DNA from: Echinicola sp. 20G
GTDB lineage: Bacteria > Bacteroidota > Bacteroidia > Cytophagales > Cyclobacteriaceae
Length of the DNA stretch: 64,000 bases
Direction of reading: 5' to 3'
Assembly: GCF_015533855.1 (NCBI RefSeq)
Contig: NZ_AP024154.1
Coordinates: forward strand, 4,594,501 to 4,658,500
The notes beneath the pieces were generated by a model, which saw only the letters and a program-made list of their open reading frames with translations, did no database searches and had not been told where the DNA came from. Positions 51,779-62,199 of the stretch are shown here, in pieces. Both the position numbers and the translations under genes were made by a program. How positions within the stretch are numbered: position 1 is the first letter of the stretch; each line of letters opens with the position of its first letter.

Positions 51779-53401
51779 TTATTCAGCATTCCTCTTTGAG
51801 TAGGTTTTAATTAAATCTAGTATTTGAAAATCACTTTTATTTACCCAGCCTGCACGCATTTCCTCCCCATCCATGTACCTTGAATAAAAGTCAACCCCAC
51901 TCAGGTCTGCATACTTGTATTCATCAAAGACATTTCCTTTTCCATACATTCTAGGATCAGACTGTGCTTTTAATTCTTTGAAAAGTTCTTTCTTTAGAGT
52001 TTCTTTTTCTTTTTTAAAACCGCTATTGTCCACTAGATTATGGATGCAGTCTGGATCCTCTTTTATATTGTAAAGCTCTTCTGAAGCACGTTTTCCAAAT
52101 GACCAGGCCCAATATTGTAAAGTACTTTCATTATAAATGGAATTAAGACAAACCGTTTTGGTAGCACCGCCATCAGTATTGAGGTACCCTGTTTCAGGAT
52201 TACCAGCCGGCCATCTATCTGGTTCGAAATTTTGTAAGTAAAGTAGGTCACCTTTGACAATCCCCCTTATAGGGTACCCCTGATCTTCTGGCCTCCCTAC
52301 ATCATGTCTTTCCTTACCAATCAATACATGATCTCTCTTGGGATCCACTTGCTTGGATTTGCTCGAATAAAGGATATCTGTGAAACTATTACCCGTAATG
52401 TTCTTCATCCCACTTTCCTTCTCTTTTATTCCGGCCAACTCCAGAAATGTTGGAGCAAAATCGATGAAACTGATAAAATCATCAATTTTTCTTCCTATTG
52501 ATGAGATACCATCACCCCACCTCACTGCTAGCGGCAAATGGTTGGAATATTCGTACTCTTGCCCCTTAATTCTTGGAAATGGCATGCCATTATCCGAAGT
52601 GACAACAATAACTGTATTTTCCAGTTCTCCACGTTTTTCCAGTTCATCCAACATCTTACCCAGTTGCTTGTCAAAGTATTCTATCTCATAGGCATAATCG
52701 AGTAAATCAGTCTTTACAGAATCTTTGCTCGGCCAAAAGCTAAATACCTGATCGTCCCCAACATCGCTAAGCGACTTTCCCCCTTTATCAATACCAGAAC
52801 CATATTCATAGCCCCTATGCGGTTCCAATCCTCCATACCAAAAGAAAAAAGGCTCATCATCATTTTTCTCCTTTAAGAAAGCTTCAAAATTCGCGGCATA
52901 GTCCACGTTGCTTATCTGGGGAGTTGGAGGAGTGGTTTTAAGCTGACTGTAATTGTGGACCAAAAGGTTTCTAGGACTTCCATCTTCATGCTTGGCTACT
53001 CCAGGAGCCCAGCCCTTTCCAGTATACCCTACATGATAGCCATGTTCATCCAGCACCTCGGCAAAAGTCTTGAACTTGGCCGGAAAATAAGGCCAATGGT
53101 TGGCTGCCTCCTCCAATTGCCATGAATTCCTTCCAGTGAGAATATTAGAACGGGAAGGGGCACATTTGGCATTCGGTGTGTAAGCATTATTAAAGAGAAT
53201 CCCCTCCGCTGCAATTTTATCAAAATTGGGCGTTTTCACCCAATCACAGCCATAAGCCCCCATATGCATATAAGTCACATCATCCATGATGGCAAAGAGT
53301 ATATTGGGAACTTGTTTGACTTTTGGCTTTTCTTTAGAGTCAGTAAATGCCCAAACTCCTAATACAAGTAGTCCAGCTAAAAGGGGAATAATCTTTTTCA
53401 T
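51779..53401 (-). CDS. S1-family sulfatase, sulfamidase-like
   Basis: A 540-residue exported sulfatase (signal peptide to about residue 20). Landmarks are Asp40-Asp41 ([13 protein letters not shown]), CAPSR at 80-84, [27 protein letters not shown] and [17 protein letters not shown]. The combination of GKGWAPG and DNGMPFPR is typical of the S1 group that includes heparan N-sulfatase-like enzymes, though bacterial members act on many sulfated sugars. It is downstream of the GH28 gene on the same strand but separated by a strong terminator and over 270 bp, so it has its own promoter. Relation to the pectin locus is uncertain. Confidence 0.92.
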   Translation of the reverse strand: MKKIIPLLAGLLVLGVWAFTDSKEKPKVKQVPNILFAIMDDVTYMHMGAYGCDWVKTPNFDKIAAEGILFNNAYTPNAKCAPSRSNILTGRNSWQLEEAANHWPYFPAKFKTFAEVLDEHGYHVGYTGKGWAPGVAKHEDGSPRNLLVHNYSQLKTTPPTPQISNVDYAANFEAFLKEKNDDEPFFFWYGGLEPHRGYEYGSGIDKGGKSLSDVGDDQVFSFWPSKDSVKTDLLDYAYEIEYFDKQLGKMLDELEKRGELENTVIVVTSDNGMPFPRIKGQEYEYSNHLPLAVRWGDGISSIGRKIDDFISFIDFAPTFLELAGIKEKESGMKNITGNSFTDILYSSKSKQVDPKRDHVLIGKERHDVGRPEDQGYPIRGIVKGDLLYLQNFEPDRWPAGNPETGYLNTDGGATKTVCLNSIYNESTLQYWAWSFGKRASEELYNIKEDPDCIHNLVDNSGFKKEKETLKKELFKELKAQSDPRMYGKGNVFDEYKYADLSGVDFYSRYMDGEEMRAGWVNKSDFQILDLIKTYSKRNAE

Positions 53402-53774
53402 AGGCTATTTTTTGTCGAAATTCATCTACTTACTTTCCAAGATAAGAAAGTTTTGGTCGAAATGGTTATCTACATTCTCGATATCAAGTACCATCTTTTA
53501 CTTTTTTCAAACTTGCTTTAAGAAAATAGCAAATCCCCTTTTCTATCAGTAAAGGTTTGTGAAACCAATAAAAAATCTGAATATCCACAATAATTTTGCG
53601 CAAAATAGACAATCCATCATTCCTCAAACTAAATGTATTTTTCCATTCCAATAAACATAACAATACCCCAATAAAAAAGTCTCTCACAAATATGAGAGAC
53701 TTGGTCTGAAGTATCTTTTTTCTATTCTCTTAATTGTTATTCACTGCCAAATTCATAGCACTAAGCTTACCTTT
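53402..53774. other. intergenic region with terminator
   Basis: Contains the terminator of the pectin operon at 53677-53702 and, between it and 53401, the unrecognised promoter of the sulfatase. I see no TAnnTTTG box and no gene; the minus-strand open frame at 53484-53687 runs through the terminator stem and is not credible. Confidence 0.5.
53677..53702 (-). terminator. intrinsic terminator of the pectin operon
   Basis: AAGTCTCTCA (53677-53686) pairs perfectly with TGAGAGACTT (53693-53702), loop of 6 nt. On the minus strand it is followed by TTTTATT. It lies 72 bp beyond the GH28 stop codon. Confidence 0.85.
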
Positions 53775-55190
53775 TTATTTTACTTCTTCTTCAAACTTAA
53801 CCTCCTCTCCATTGATCACAACATTTTCAAACTTCACATCTTTCATGTGATTGACATTGAAAACTTCATCGACGCTGTCTATGAGGCAATTGATCATTTG
53901 AAAATTGGTAACAGGAGAACTCTCGTAGGCATTGGCCATAACAGCATATTTACCTCCGTTCTTAACCTGAAGGTTCTCTACAATAATATTGCGAATGGTT
54001 GGAATATGATCACCTTCCTCCTCATAAAACATATTAAACCGAACGGCAGCTTCTTTATAAGTACCCACCACCACATCTCTCATGTATACATTCTCGACAG
54101 TTCCACCCCTTTTAGAGCTGGTTTTGATACGAAGTACCCGATCCAAATTAGGGCTGTCCATCAAAAGGTTTTGGGCAAAGATATTTCTGGCTCCACCGGA
54201 AATCTCACTACCAATGACCACTCCTCCATGACCTTCCTTCATTTCACATCCCTCAATAATAATGTTCTCTGAAGGAATTCCAGGGATTCTCCCATCTTCA
54301 TTTCGCCCGGACTTGATGGCAATACAATCATCTCCAGTGTCAAAATAACAATCTTTAATCAATACATTTTTACAAGCCTCTGGATCACATCCATCATTAT
54401 TGGGGCCTAAGGTTTCTATGCGTACCCGCTCCACGGTAACATTCTCACAAAGCACAGGATGAAGGTTCCACATTGGTGAATTAATCAATTTAACATCCTG
54501 GATCAAAACATTTTTACACTCAAAAGGCTGTACAAATTGTGGACGCATATAGTGCCCCTCTCCAAATACCCTTTCTTCCAATGGCACACGATCATGTACC
54601 ATCTCATGTAGCAACTTTCTGGATGGGTTTTGCCTTCCCATGCCTTCTTTCCAGCCATAGTGTTTGGCACCGCACCAAGGCCACCAGTTTTCCATGTCCG
54701 CATTTCCATCCAGCGTACCTTTACCAGTGATAGCGATATTTTCCTGTTGGTAGGCATAGATAAAAGGAGAATAATTCATCAGTTCCATGCCTTCCCACCG
54801 GCTGCGCACAATAGGTAGGTAGTCTTTGGGATTACGGCTGAACCTCAATACAGCACCTTCAGAAATATGAAGGTTCACATTACTTTTTAAATGCACTGCA
54901 CCTGTAAGAAATACTCCCTCAGGAATCACCACACGGCCCCCACCAGCTTTATGACAAGCCTCTATGGCATGAGCAATCGCTTCTGTATTGAGTTGCTCTC
55001 CCCCAGACTTGGCCCCAAAATCAGTAACCACAAAATCCTGATCCTGAAACTCAGGTGCCTTGATCAAAGCACGAATGGAATCCAGTTGCGACCAAGGACC
55101 TTGATCTACCTGTTCAACATCCTTTTGCCCACAACTTACCAATAGGCTCAAGACCAATCCTAAAATGCAATATTTACTTTCTACTTTCAT
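53775..55190 (-). CDS. GH28 polygalacturonase-family lipoprotein
   Basis: A 471-residue pectinase-fold enzyme with a lipobox at LLVSC (Cys20). The right-handed beta-helix begins near FVVTDFGAKSGGEQLNTEAI. All GH28 active-site blocks are present: NNDGCD (Asp266), TGDDC (Asp287, Asp288), GHGG (His321) and RIK (354-356). Expected to invert and hydrolyse alpha-1,4-galacturonic acid links, or an exo-type link in rhamnogalacturonan. Signal-anchored location fits periplasmic or surface processing. It follows the GH105 gene by 25 bp and ends the operon at the strong terminator. Confidence 0.95.
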   Translation of the reverse strand: MKVESKYCILGLVLSLLVSCGQKDVEQVDQGPWSQLDSIRALIKAPEFQDQDFVVTDFGAKSGGEQLNTEAIAHAIEACHKAGGGRVVIPEGVFLTGAVHLKSNVNLHISEGAVLRFSRNPKDYLPIVRSRWEGMELMNYSPFIYAYQQENIAITGKGTLDGNADMENWWPWCGAKHYGWKEGMGRQNPSRKLLHEMVHDRVPLEERVFGEGHYMRPQFVQPFECKNVLIQDVKLINSPMWNLHPVLCENVTVERVRIETLGPNNDGCDPEACKNVLIKDCYFDTGDDCIAIKSGRNEDGRIPGIPSENIIIEGCEMKEGHGGVVIGSEISGGARNIFAQNLLMDSPNLDRVLRIKTSSKRGGTVENVYMRDVVVGTYKEAAVRFNMFYEEEGDHIPTIRNIIVENLQVKNGGKYAVMANAYESSPVTNFQMINCLIDSVDEVFNVNHMKDVKFENVVINGEEVKFEEEVK

Positions 55191-55215
55191 CTTTTATGAT
55201 TTTTCAACCGTGAAA

Positions 55216-56400
55216 TTATCTTTCTAACTCTAAAGCTGCCAAAATAAACGGCCCGACTCCTTTAGGGTCATTGATTCTGATTTTTTCATTGACATAATAT
55301 GCATAAGTACCGTCTCGATAAGGGTTCCCTCCTAAACCTGCCACTGCACATACTTGAGTTAAGCTGACTTCTCCATCCTCTTTTACTTTTATCAATTCCG
55401 TGACAATTCCTTCAAAACCCTTTTCTGCTATCTGTTTGAAAACCTTGTCCAAATAACCTTTATTTACACCTTTGGCCAATGCATATACAAACATACTGGA
55501 TGCAGATGCCTCCAAATAATTACCTTCTCTTGCTCCTTGATCAATCACCTGGTACCATAACCCCGTCTGTTCATCCTGGTAATGCTTGATGGCTACAGCA
55601 AGCCTTTGTAAAATACCTGACAAAACAGTTCTTCCATAGTGTTCCTCTGGCAAAAAATCCAAAGCATCTACCACGGCCATGGCATACCAGCCCATGGCCC
55701 TGCCCCATACATTTGGGGATCGGCCTGTCTCTGGGTCAGCCCATGATTGAAATTTACTTTCATCCCAGCCATGATAAAGCAAACCCGTTTTTGGGTCCCT
55801 TAGGTGTTTTTCCATCAGTACTAGCTGTAAAATACCTTCTTCGAAAACTTCCGGATCTTTGAATTCCTTGGCATACTGCATCAGAAATGGTGTGCCCATA
55901 TAGGCTCCATCCAGCCACATCTGGTTGGTATAACGTAACTTATGCCAGAAGCCTCCTTCACTGGTTTTGGGCTGATATTTTAGCTGACCTCTAAGGGTCT
56001 CAATGGCTTTTTTGTAGCGTACATCGCCGGTTTTGCTATACAGGTTAAACAGTAACTTCCCTGAATTGATCATGTCAATATTATAGGTTTCGTATTTGTA
56101 CGTTTTGATCTGTCCATCCTGGTCAATCAGCTCATCAGCATAAGCTTTGATATACATATAATAGCTTTCACTGTCACTTTTTTTCCATAACTCTTCAAAA
56201 GCATGCAGCATCAATCCCTGCGGATAACTCCATACCGGCCGATCCATAAAATCAATCTGCCAAGCTTCGGGGTTTCTTTTCATCACCGAAAGCGCCATCC
56301 GTTCTGACCAATCTAAATCACGAGGAATCATCTTTTCTTGACCAAAAGTCAGTTGGCTAAAAAAAACGGCCATTATCAGTAGAAAACTTCTTTTCTTCAT
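55216..56400 (-). CDS. GH105 unsaturated rhamnogalacturonyl/glucuronyl hydrolase
   Basis: 394 residues from the ATG at 56400; an ATG 10 codons upstream is possible but MKKRSFLLIM starts a normal signal peptide ending FGQ. The (alpha/alpha)6 barrel of YteR/YesR type is recognisable: WSYPQGLMLHAFEELW, YNIDMINSGKLLFNLY, GGFWHKLRYTNQMWLDGAYMGTPFL with the catalytic Asp164 in MWLDG, and WGRAMGWYAMAVVDAL. It hydrolyses the unsaturated uronic acid left at the end of oligosaccharides by a lyase, which matches the pectate lyase gene upstream. Short gap to GH28; about 225 bp to the six-hairpin gene before it. Confidence 0.93.
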   Translation of the reverse strand: MKKRSFLLIMAVFFSQLTFGQEKMIPRDLDWSERMALSVMKRNPEAWQIDFMDRPVWSYPQGLMLHAFEELWKKSDSESYYMYIKAYADELIDQDGQIKTYKYETYNIDMINSGKLLFNLYSKTGDVRYKKAIETLRGQLKYQPKTSEGGFWHKLRYTNQMWLDGAYMGTPFLMQYAKEFKDPEVFEEGILQLVLMEKHLRDPKTGLLYHGWDESKFQSWADPETGRSPNVWGRAMGWYAMAVVDALDFLPEEHYGRTVLSGILQRLAVAIKHYQDEQTGLWYQVIDQGAREGNYLEASASSMFVYALAKGVNKGYLDKVFKQIAEKGFEGIVTELIKVKEDGEVSLTQVCAVAGLGGNPYRDGTYAYYVNEKIRINDPKGVGPFILAALELER

Positions 56401-56625
56401 TTTGCTTAAATTCTGTTTGTAAGATTTCAACGGGCTAAGGCTTAAAGATTTGAATTACAAATCCCAACCTAAATATTGCTTTTTCCCACGACACAATAAC
56501 GCGCAACTGAGTGGAACAGGACTTTGATGCTTCGACACGCTCAACAATCTTAATTCAGGTTCCAAAGCTCAACCCAAAGGCTCACATCTCTTGTCTAATT
56601 TTTATCGTCTAGCCTAGCCTCTAAC

Positions 56626-58812
56626 TCAAGGCATTTTCTTCAGACCTTCCCATTTGACATTCCATTTGCCATTATCTGGAAAACCCGGATTGGCTCGGTC
56701 CGGAGCCCCTTCCCATCCAGCAGCCATCATGGCTACAGTAGTCAGCAAGCCACCATTTCCCGGTAAATAAATTCTTAACCTTTTGTCCTGATAATTATGC
56801 CCATTCGGCAGATAGGTATTCTTTTCTTTTCCCATAAACAAGGCTTCCAAAGCCGTCTCAGGCATATTGAGCCTGGCTGCATTCATGGCCATCATCGGGT
56901 AATCCCAGCCCCAGGTAGAGTCCCAATTCCAGATCTTCAAGATTTTCTCCAAGGTGTTTTTCATGATGACTGTATCGATCATTTCGGTTTTTGGTAAAAT
57001 TCCAAAAGCCCCTAAAACCACAGGGTGATCATGCAAATAAAAATCATCTTCGTAAGCCCTTGGGTGGGTACTGCTCGGAAGGTATAGGTCGTCCTTGATA
57101 GCCAATGGGGCCAAATTATCCAAAACTTCTCTCCACTTAGGGTTTTCTTCCATTCCTAAGCGCTTTTGCCAGTCCAAAGCTACATTCAGGCCATAGTGCC
57201 AATACGCCAACTCAAAAGGTGGGTCATCGGTAGACTTAGCTGGAAAGAGTTCCTGAGCAGGGATCAATGGCGCAATCAAATGGTATTTTCCATCCTTTTG
57301 GCTCTCTTTGGCAAATGAGGCCATAAATTCAGCTGTCTCAAACACAATCTCTTTGTATTTCTCTAATGTGGCCTGGTCTTGCCTGTCCTGATAGAGTTGC
57401 TCTACAAAGTATAAAATATGGGGCTGTTGCCAGATCAAATAGGGAGCTACACTGGAAGGGCTTTCATCTCCATATGGATCCGTCATTTTCTGCCATCTGG
57501 CTCCTTCAAAGCCCTGACGAGCTGCCGTGGCCTTGGCCTTATCCAATGAACTAAAATACCATGGTAGGCTCTTTTCCATTAATTCAACCCTATCCCATAG
57601 TCCAAAATGGGCACCATGCCACCAGTGCATCTCCATATGAAACTTACCATACCAACTATTCATGGTTAGTCCGGTTTCTTGGGGAGGTAAAGAACCTGCA
57701 CAATTGACTTTGGTGAGGTATTGGGAAAGCACAATCCTTCTTTCAAGCTCTTCTGCACGCTCATCTGTACACTCCGAGAAATCAATCGCTCCACCCGACT
57801 GCCAAAAGGCTTCCCAGTTACCTTCACTGCTTTTCGCAGTTAACTCAAAGTCAGGAAGGTCAGACTCCCCCTCTTCGGAGAACAAAGCCGTAAACTCCAA
57901 GCTTTCTTGTCCTTCCTGGGCATTCAATAAGAAGGTATGTTTATCTGCTGTTTCAAAAGCCCCATTCCCCTTCCAACTGATGTCTGTCACATATTTGGTA
58001 CTGTCCAATGTCCTGGAGACCCTTACTTGACTCGGTCGAACAACTTCTAGATAGGACGAATGTTGGTCTGGTTTTGACCAATCATATCCTGGACAAACAT
58101 GGCAACCTGAGCCATAAGGAAAACGGAATTTCACTTTGAGTTTCCCATTGGCCACCAGTGATGAGGTAATTTTAGCAGCAATCCCATCCTTTTCCTGGTG
58201 AGCGTAAAGTTCTACCTTCACAGGTTCACCCTCCACCATATACTCACTGCTGATCTTTCCTTTCCACAAATCCAGCTCTTGATGTACATTTTCCAAATCT
58301 TTAACTTCTACTTGAGTACCATCCGATTTGATCATTTCAAGACCAATAATGCCCAAATGCAAACGGTGCGGACTGGTCCTGAAATAATCTGTCACTTCTT
58401 TTTTTCTACCCTCCTTCCACTGGACCGGAAAGGAAATGACCTGACCAATAGCTGATGTATCATATCTCAAAATTTCTTCCCATTCATAATTGGCAGGATT
58501 GGGAAAGGCATGCCAGCCCCACTGGCTTTGTGTTCCGAGACTAACTCCCTTTTCATAATATTCGGGAAAGGTCTGCAGACCACTGATATCCACCGTATAG
58601 GCAAACTCACCATTGCCCACACTAAGGGAGGCAAGCGTATCGGGCTCTTCTAAAATCACATTGTGCCGATTGACCAAGGCGAAGCGATCAATCTTAGAAG
58701 AAGGGTTGGTATCTAAATTTTTTTTCGGGCCGGAACAGGAAAAAACATGAAGCCCGACTAGAATTAAGGCACAGTAAGTGCCTACCTGATAAGAAAATGA
58801 AAATTTGATCAT
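56626..58812 (-). CDS. six-hairpin glycoside hydrolase of uncertain family, lipoprotein
   Basis: A 728-residue protein with a lipobox (HVFSC, Cys26). An N-terminal super-sandwich domain (about 45-330: RHNVILEEPDTLASLSVGNGEFAYTVDISGLQ, KGVSLGTQSQWGWHAF) is followed by an (alpha/alpha)6 barrel: SWYGKFHMEMHWWHGAHFGLWDRVELMEKSL, GFEGARWQKMTDPYGDESPSSVAPYLIWQQPH, and NWDSTWGWDYPMMAMNAARLNMPETALE. This layout is that of clan GH-L-like families (GH65/GH95 neighbours), but I cannot assign a family. Position between pectate lyase and GH105 suggests it removes a side sugar or a neutral backbone sugar from pectin fragments. Confidence 0.75.
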   Translation of the reverse strand: MIKFSFSYQVGTYCALILVGLHVFSCSGPKKNLDTNPSSKIDRFALVNRHNVILEEPDTLASLSVGNGEFAYTVDISGLQTFPEYYEKGVSLGTQSQWGWHAFPNPANYEWEEILRYDTSAIGQVISFPVQWKEGRKKEVTDYFRTSPHRLHLGIIGLEMIKSDGTQVEVKDLENVHQELDLWKGKISSEYMVEGEPVKVELYAHQEKDGIAAKITSSLVANGKLKVKFRFPYGSGCHVCPGYDWSKPDQHSSYLEVVRPSQVRVSRTLDSTKYVTDISWKGNGAFETADKHTFLLNAQEGQESLEFTALFSEEGESDLPDFELTAKSSEGNWEAFWQSGGAIDFSECTDERAEELERRIVLSQYLTKVNCAGSLPPQETGLTMNSWYGKFHMEMHWWHGAHFGLWDRVELMEKSLPWYFSSLDKAKATAARQGFEGARWQKMTDPYGDESPSSVAPYLIWQQPHILYFVEQLYQDRQDQATLEKYKEIVFETAEFMASFAKESQKDGKYHLIAPLIPAQELFPAKSTDDPPFELAYWHYGLNVALDWQKRLGMEENPKWREVLDNLAPLAIKDDLYLPSSTHPRAYEDDFYLHDHPVVLGAFGILPKTEMIDTVIMKNTLEKILKIWNWDSTWGWDYPMMAMNAARLNMPETALEALFMGKEKNTYLPNGHNYQDKRLRIYLPGNGGLLTTVAMMAAGWEGAPDRANPGFPDNGKWNVKWEGLKKMP

Positions 58813-58949
58813 ATGGGTACTATCGTATTATTCGATTCTATTGATGATTTGACTTAAAGTCATGTTGTTGTTATACATTTAATAAATGATCATTAAGTTT
58901 ACCTAAAAATCATAATTATTTACTAATGAGAAACTTATAAAAACAATAT

Positions 58950-60230
58950 TTAGTAATCTTTTAACCCTATTTTAGGTTTTGAAACTATTGCATTAAGGTA
59001 GTTTTCCAAAGCGGTATAACCATACTTGTCTGTCCGGTTTCCATCTTTGGGATCATAAGGATCTAGTCCGTGTTTCTTTTCGTATCGATCAGGCATGCCA
59101 TCATTATCGGTATCTTTAGGTGCTTTTCCTCCTTTAACTTTCCCCGGTCCTCGCATCGGCAATTCCATCTCATCACTTATTGTCCGACCCTTTTTTCCCA
59201 AAGATTTCAAATCAGTAATTAGAAACTTATCCACTTGGTCGCGTTTCAGGGATGCCCCCACGTTACTGAGAACTTGATCATACGCTTTGACTGCAGGTAA
59301 AATAGGTACTTCTGGATAGTCAAATGGTTCTTCCATCCAAGTTACAGGCTCATAAACTTTTCTTTCAACCACACTCCCATCTAGCTGCCCATTAAAATTA
59401 CCATCATACCAATTATCTTGAGCGTAGATATAAAAGTTTTCATTAGATCGATTAAATGGCGGTGTATCTCCAGTTTCCGGGCCAGCAATAAAGTAATTGC
59501 CTACCACATTGGCATAGGACTTTCCTTGCGAACCTCCACCTTGAATGTAACCAGCTACCGCCCAATTATAGACCACGTTATTGACATACTGATTGGTCCC
59601 TTTTACTTTGGGGTTTCGCGTATGGTTATTGATCCAAAGACAAGAAAGTATCGAAACTCCCCCGGATGGTTGAATCAAACCACCAGTAGAGTGTGTTTGC
59701 AATCCTTGTCCAATGATGGAATGCTGCAAAGTAACATCCTTCACCTCACCATTCAAGTCAAAAGTGCCATCTCTTCCCCAAGTAATGGAAACATGATCAA
59801 AAATCATATCATGACCATGAGCTATACCAATAGCATCTTTCCCTTTTTCTCCTACCTTTCCCATCCTTACTCTGATATAACGAGTGATGGTATTATTAGC
59901 ATCTGAATAGGAAAGCCCATTACCATAGATGGTTATTCCTTCACCGGGTGCTGTTTGTCCCGCAATCGTAATATTTTCTTTAACAACTATTCTAGAATCA
60001 ATCCGTATTACGCCTCCCACTTCAAAAATCACCGTCCGGTTGGGCTGACTAACGGCATCCCGAAAAGACCCAGGACCACCATCTTTAAGATTGGTCACTT
60101 TATAAACTTCTCCTCCTCTTCCTCCTGTTGCGAATCTCCCAAAGCCCTCAGCTCCCGGAAAGGCAAGCTGTTGACCATATGTCATGGATGCTACCAAAAA
60201 GGCGAGTATTACTAATGCATTCTTTTTCAT
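58950..60230 (-). CDS. pectate lyase-like secreted protein (PL1 type)
   Basis: 426 residues from the ATG at 60230 (a longer open frame lacks a signal sequence; MKKNALVILAFLVASMTYGQ is one). A right-handed beta-helix of the PL1 kind: FPGAEGFGRFATGGRGGEVYKVTNL, GPGSFRDAVSQPNRTVIFEVGGVIRID, ITIAGQTAPGEGITI, MIFDHVSITWGRDGTFDL and a long series of N/V-rich rungs. The C-terminus has DTDNDGMPDRYEKKHGLDPYD, a calcium-binding thrombospondin-type-3/dockerin-like segment. It cleaves polygalacturonate by beta-elimination, giving unsaturated ends for the GH105 enzyme. It lies 322 bp after SusD. Confidence 0.9.
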   Translation of the reverse strand: MKKNALVILAFLVASMTYGQQLAFPGAEGFGRFATGGRGGEVYKVTNLKDGGPGSFRDAVSQPNRTVIFEVGGVIRIDSRIVVKENITIAGQTAPGEGITIYGNGLSYSDANNTITRYIRVRMGKVGEKGKDAIGIAHGHDMIFDHVSITWGRDGTFDLNGEVKDVTLQHSIIGQGLQTHSTGGLIQPSGGVSILSCLWINNHTRNPKVKGTNQYVNNVVYNWAVAGYIQGGGSQGKSYANVVGNYFIAGPETGDTPPFNRSNENFYIYAQDNWYDGNFNGQLDGSVVERKVYEPVTWMEEPFDYPEVPILPAVKAYDQVLSNVGASLKRDQVDKFLITDLKSLGKKGRTISDEMELPMRGPGKVKGGKAPKDTDNDGMPDRYEKKHGLDPYDPKDGNRTDKYGYTALENYLNAIVSKPKIGLKDY

Positions 60231-60388
60231 ATTGATTTTTAATTCTGTTTTTAGGGGATTGCCAATTACTTTTATTTTAGCTATCAGATTTGTGTCAATC
60301 ACCCTATTTATTTGCTTACGAAGCATTTTCGATTCTTGTGCCTCTTGATGTTAGAGATGTGGTCCTGAATATTACAAAAAGACAAGAC

Positions 60389-60406
60389 CGGGTAAAGTAT
60401 CACCCG
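60389..60406 (-). terminator. weak terminator-like hairpin after susD
   Basis: CGGGT (60389-60393) pairs with ACCCG (60402-60406), loop of 8 nt. On the minus strand a T-rich stretch (GTCTTGTCTTTTTG) follows at a short distance. It may partly terminate the SusCD transcript before the lyase gene. Confidence 0.4.
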
Positions 60407-60464
60407 ATCCTGTACTAAATTAACAAACCCCTAGTGCGAAGTCTTAAAAATTACGACTTCTCAA

Positions 60465-60511
60465 CTCCGCTCGAAATGACCTACCAAAGTTAAATCGAGC
60501 GGACTTGTCAT
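60465..60511. repeat. inverted repeat, REP-like
   Basis: CCGCTCGA (60467-60474) and TCGAGCGG (60495-60502) are inverted, with AATGAC (60475-60480) and GTCATT (60506-60511) as a second nested pair. The phrase CTCCGCTCGAAATGAC is like the short interspersed palindromes scattered between Bacteroidota genes. Between susD and the lyase gene it is probably a repeat element or a 3' RNA structure. Confidence 0.4.
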
Positions 60512-60552
60512 TACTACTTTTATATTCAGCTTTGATTTAAATCGACAAAGGA

Positions 60553-62199
60553 CTATTTATTTAAATCATAGTCAATAAACCAGTGCTCTGGTTGCATCAA
60601 AAGGTTTCTAATACTTTCTCTTTTTCCTTCAGGATACTTGGCACTTACCCTTTCAGCCAACATACTTGGGTCATTCCATCGCTTAGCCATACGAATCATG
60701 GCAAAGTAAGACCGTGCTTCTCCTGCACTTTCCATACAGGTTTCCTCGAGGAGTAAGCTGTCCAAGCCTTTTTTATATTGCTCAATTTTTTCAGGCGTAT
60801 CCAATTCATCTTTGCTAAGCCCCTCTGGAAAAACAGGTCCCAAATCCACTCGTCTTCTCACCCCCCAGTTGATGTTGATGGCCGAATTATAAGTTTCATT
60901 GTCCAAAGGATATTCAAGGTTTCCTTCATTTTTTGAAAGGTAATTCTGTACACCATCATTCAGAAAAGCCTCTGCTTCCTTAAACTTTTCCATTTGATTA
61001 AGTGCTTCCGCTACAAAAAGATGTATATCACCAGCTCGGTATAAGGCGATATGCACATCATTTTTATACACATTATCTGCTGTTTCGTGAGCCCTGGAAA
61101 ATTTCCTAACTACCCATTCACCATTTTGCCTCCAGTAGGTGTAATCCTCTCCTCGATACCTGTCTCCAACGGTGATTCCATCTTGGCGTACCTGTTTTTG
61201 AAATCTTTGCATTGCGACTTCTGTGGGACGCAAGTAATATTTATTGGGTTCCGCATTTGAGAAAAAGTCGATCAAATGATTGGTTTGATGTCTTTGGTAA
61301 TCAAAAGGAACAATATTGATCAATTCTCTGGTTTTGGTAATTGGATCACGATAAAAAAACTGAATCCATTCTCCATTATAATCATCGTTGCCCAACTTGT
61401 ATCGACCACTTCCTTGGTCGTATATGAAGGACATACCCAAGCTTACTACCTGTTCATAGCTACCATTCCATAAATATAGCTCTATCAACAACGGTCCCGG
61501 TGAAGGACAGATCATATTCCAGGTCAAATCCTGCGCGGAAGTACTCACTCCAGGAAATAATAGATCAGACCAAACCAACACCTTTTTACCATCAATTCCA
61601 TTCACCCCGCCTTCCATCAAGCTGATCAATTGGCCGATCAGCTCATCAAACTGCATGACGGGATATTTGGAAATATCTTCCTCTTTGGTCAAGGGTTGGT
61701 CCAAGTACACTGCTTCCCCATAAAGCTTGGCCAGCATAAGATATGACCATACCTTAAATCTAATGGCACCACTTACCAAGGGTTCAAAAACGGCATCTTC
61801 AACCGCATCTGGGTTTGATTCTTTGTACTCAAAAGCCTTTCGAATATAGTTATTGGCATTATTGATTACATCATAGTAACCACTAGGATCTGCAAAGGAA
61901 TTACCCTCACTGATTGTATGGTTATAAATGTCCCAAAGTTCCTGAGGAGCATTGTCTGTTGGTTCCAAAAAATCGCCGCGGAGTTCTGAGAGGAATATGC
62001 CTTGATCGGCCACTGTCTGTACTTTGGCAGCGATGCCCATATATCCTGAGTAAAGTTCATTGGTGTTTCCAATGTAATTTTCTTCAAGTAGGATATCATC
62101 TGTATCAGGCTCAAAATAACTTTCACAGCTGCCCAGAATCATTACTCCTACCCATAATGTGCATTTATATAAGAATCTATTTTTCATAACTAAAGTCAT
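60553..62199 (-). CDS. susD: SusD/RagB lipoprotein of the pectin locus
   Basis: A 548-residue SusD homologue. The ATG at 62199 overlaps the susC stop by one base (TAATG); MKNRF at 62187 is an alternative start. Lipobox near MILGSC. The family features are TNELYSGYMGIAAKVQT, AIRFKVWSYLMLAKLYGEAVYL, YRAGDIHLFVAEALNQ, NWGVRRRVDLG and the C-terminal LLMQPEHWFIDYDLNK. It binds oligosaccharide at the SusC mouth. It is divergent in sequence from the first SusD (35795-37498), as expected for a different substrate. Confidence 0.95.
   Translation of the reverse strand: MTLVMKNRFLYKCTLWVGVMILGSCESYFEPDTDDILLEENYIGNTNELYSGYMGIAAKVQTVADQGIFLSELRGDFLEPTDNAPQELWDIYNHTISEGNSFADPSGYYDVINNANNYIRKAFEYKESNPDAVEDAVFEPLVSGAIRFKVWSYLMLAKLYGEAVYLDQPLTKEEDISKYPVMQFDELIGQLISLMEGGVNGIDGKKVLVWSDLLFPGVSTSAQDLTWNMICPSPGPLLIELYLWNGSYEQVVSLGMSFIYDQGSGRYKLGNDDYNGEWIQFFYRDPITKTRELINIVPFDYQRHQTNHLIDFFSNAEPNKYYLRPTEVAMQRFQKQVRQDGITVGDRYRGEDYTYWRQNGEWVVRKFSRAHETADNVYKNDVHIALYRAGDIHLFVAEALNQMEKFKEAEAFLNDGVQNYLSKNEGNLEYPLDNETYNSAININWGVRRRVDLGPVFPEGLSKDELDTPEKIEQYKKGLDSLLLEETCMESAGEARSYFAMIRMAKRWNDPSMLAERVSAKYPEGKRESIRNLLMQPEHWFIDYDLNK

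Noticed and set aside
53484..53687. 67-residue minus-strand frame upstream of the sulfatase
   Set aside because: Runs through the terminator stem at 53677-53702 and shows no motif.
56529..56546. CTTCGACACGCTCAACA as a repeat element
   Set aside because: Resembles short interspersed palindromes of the phylum, but no partner arm or second copy is visible in this window.
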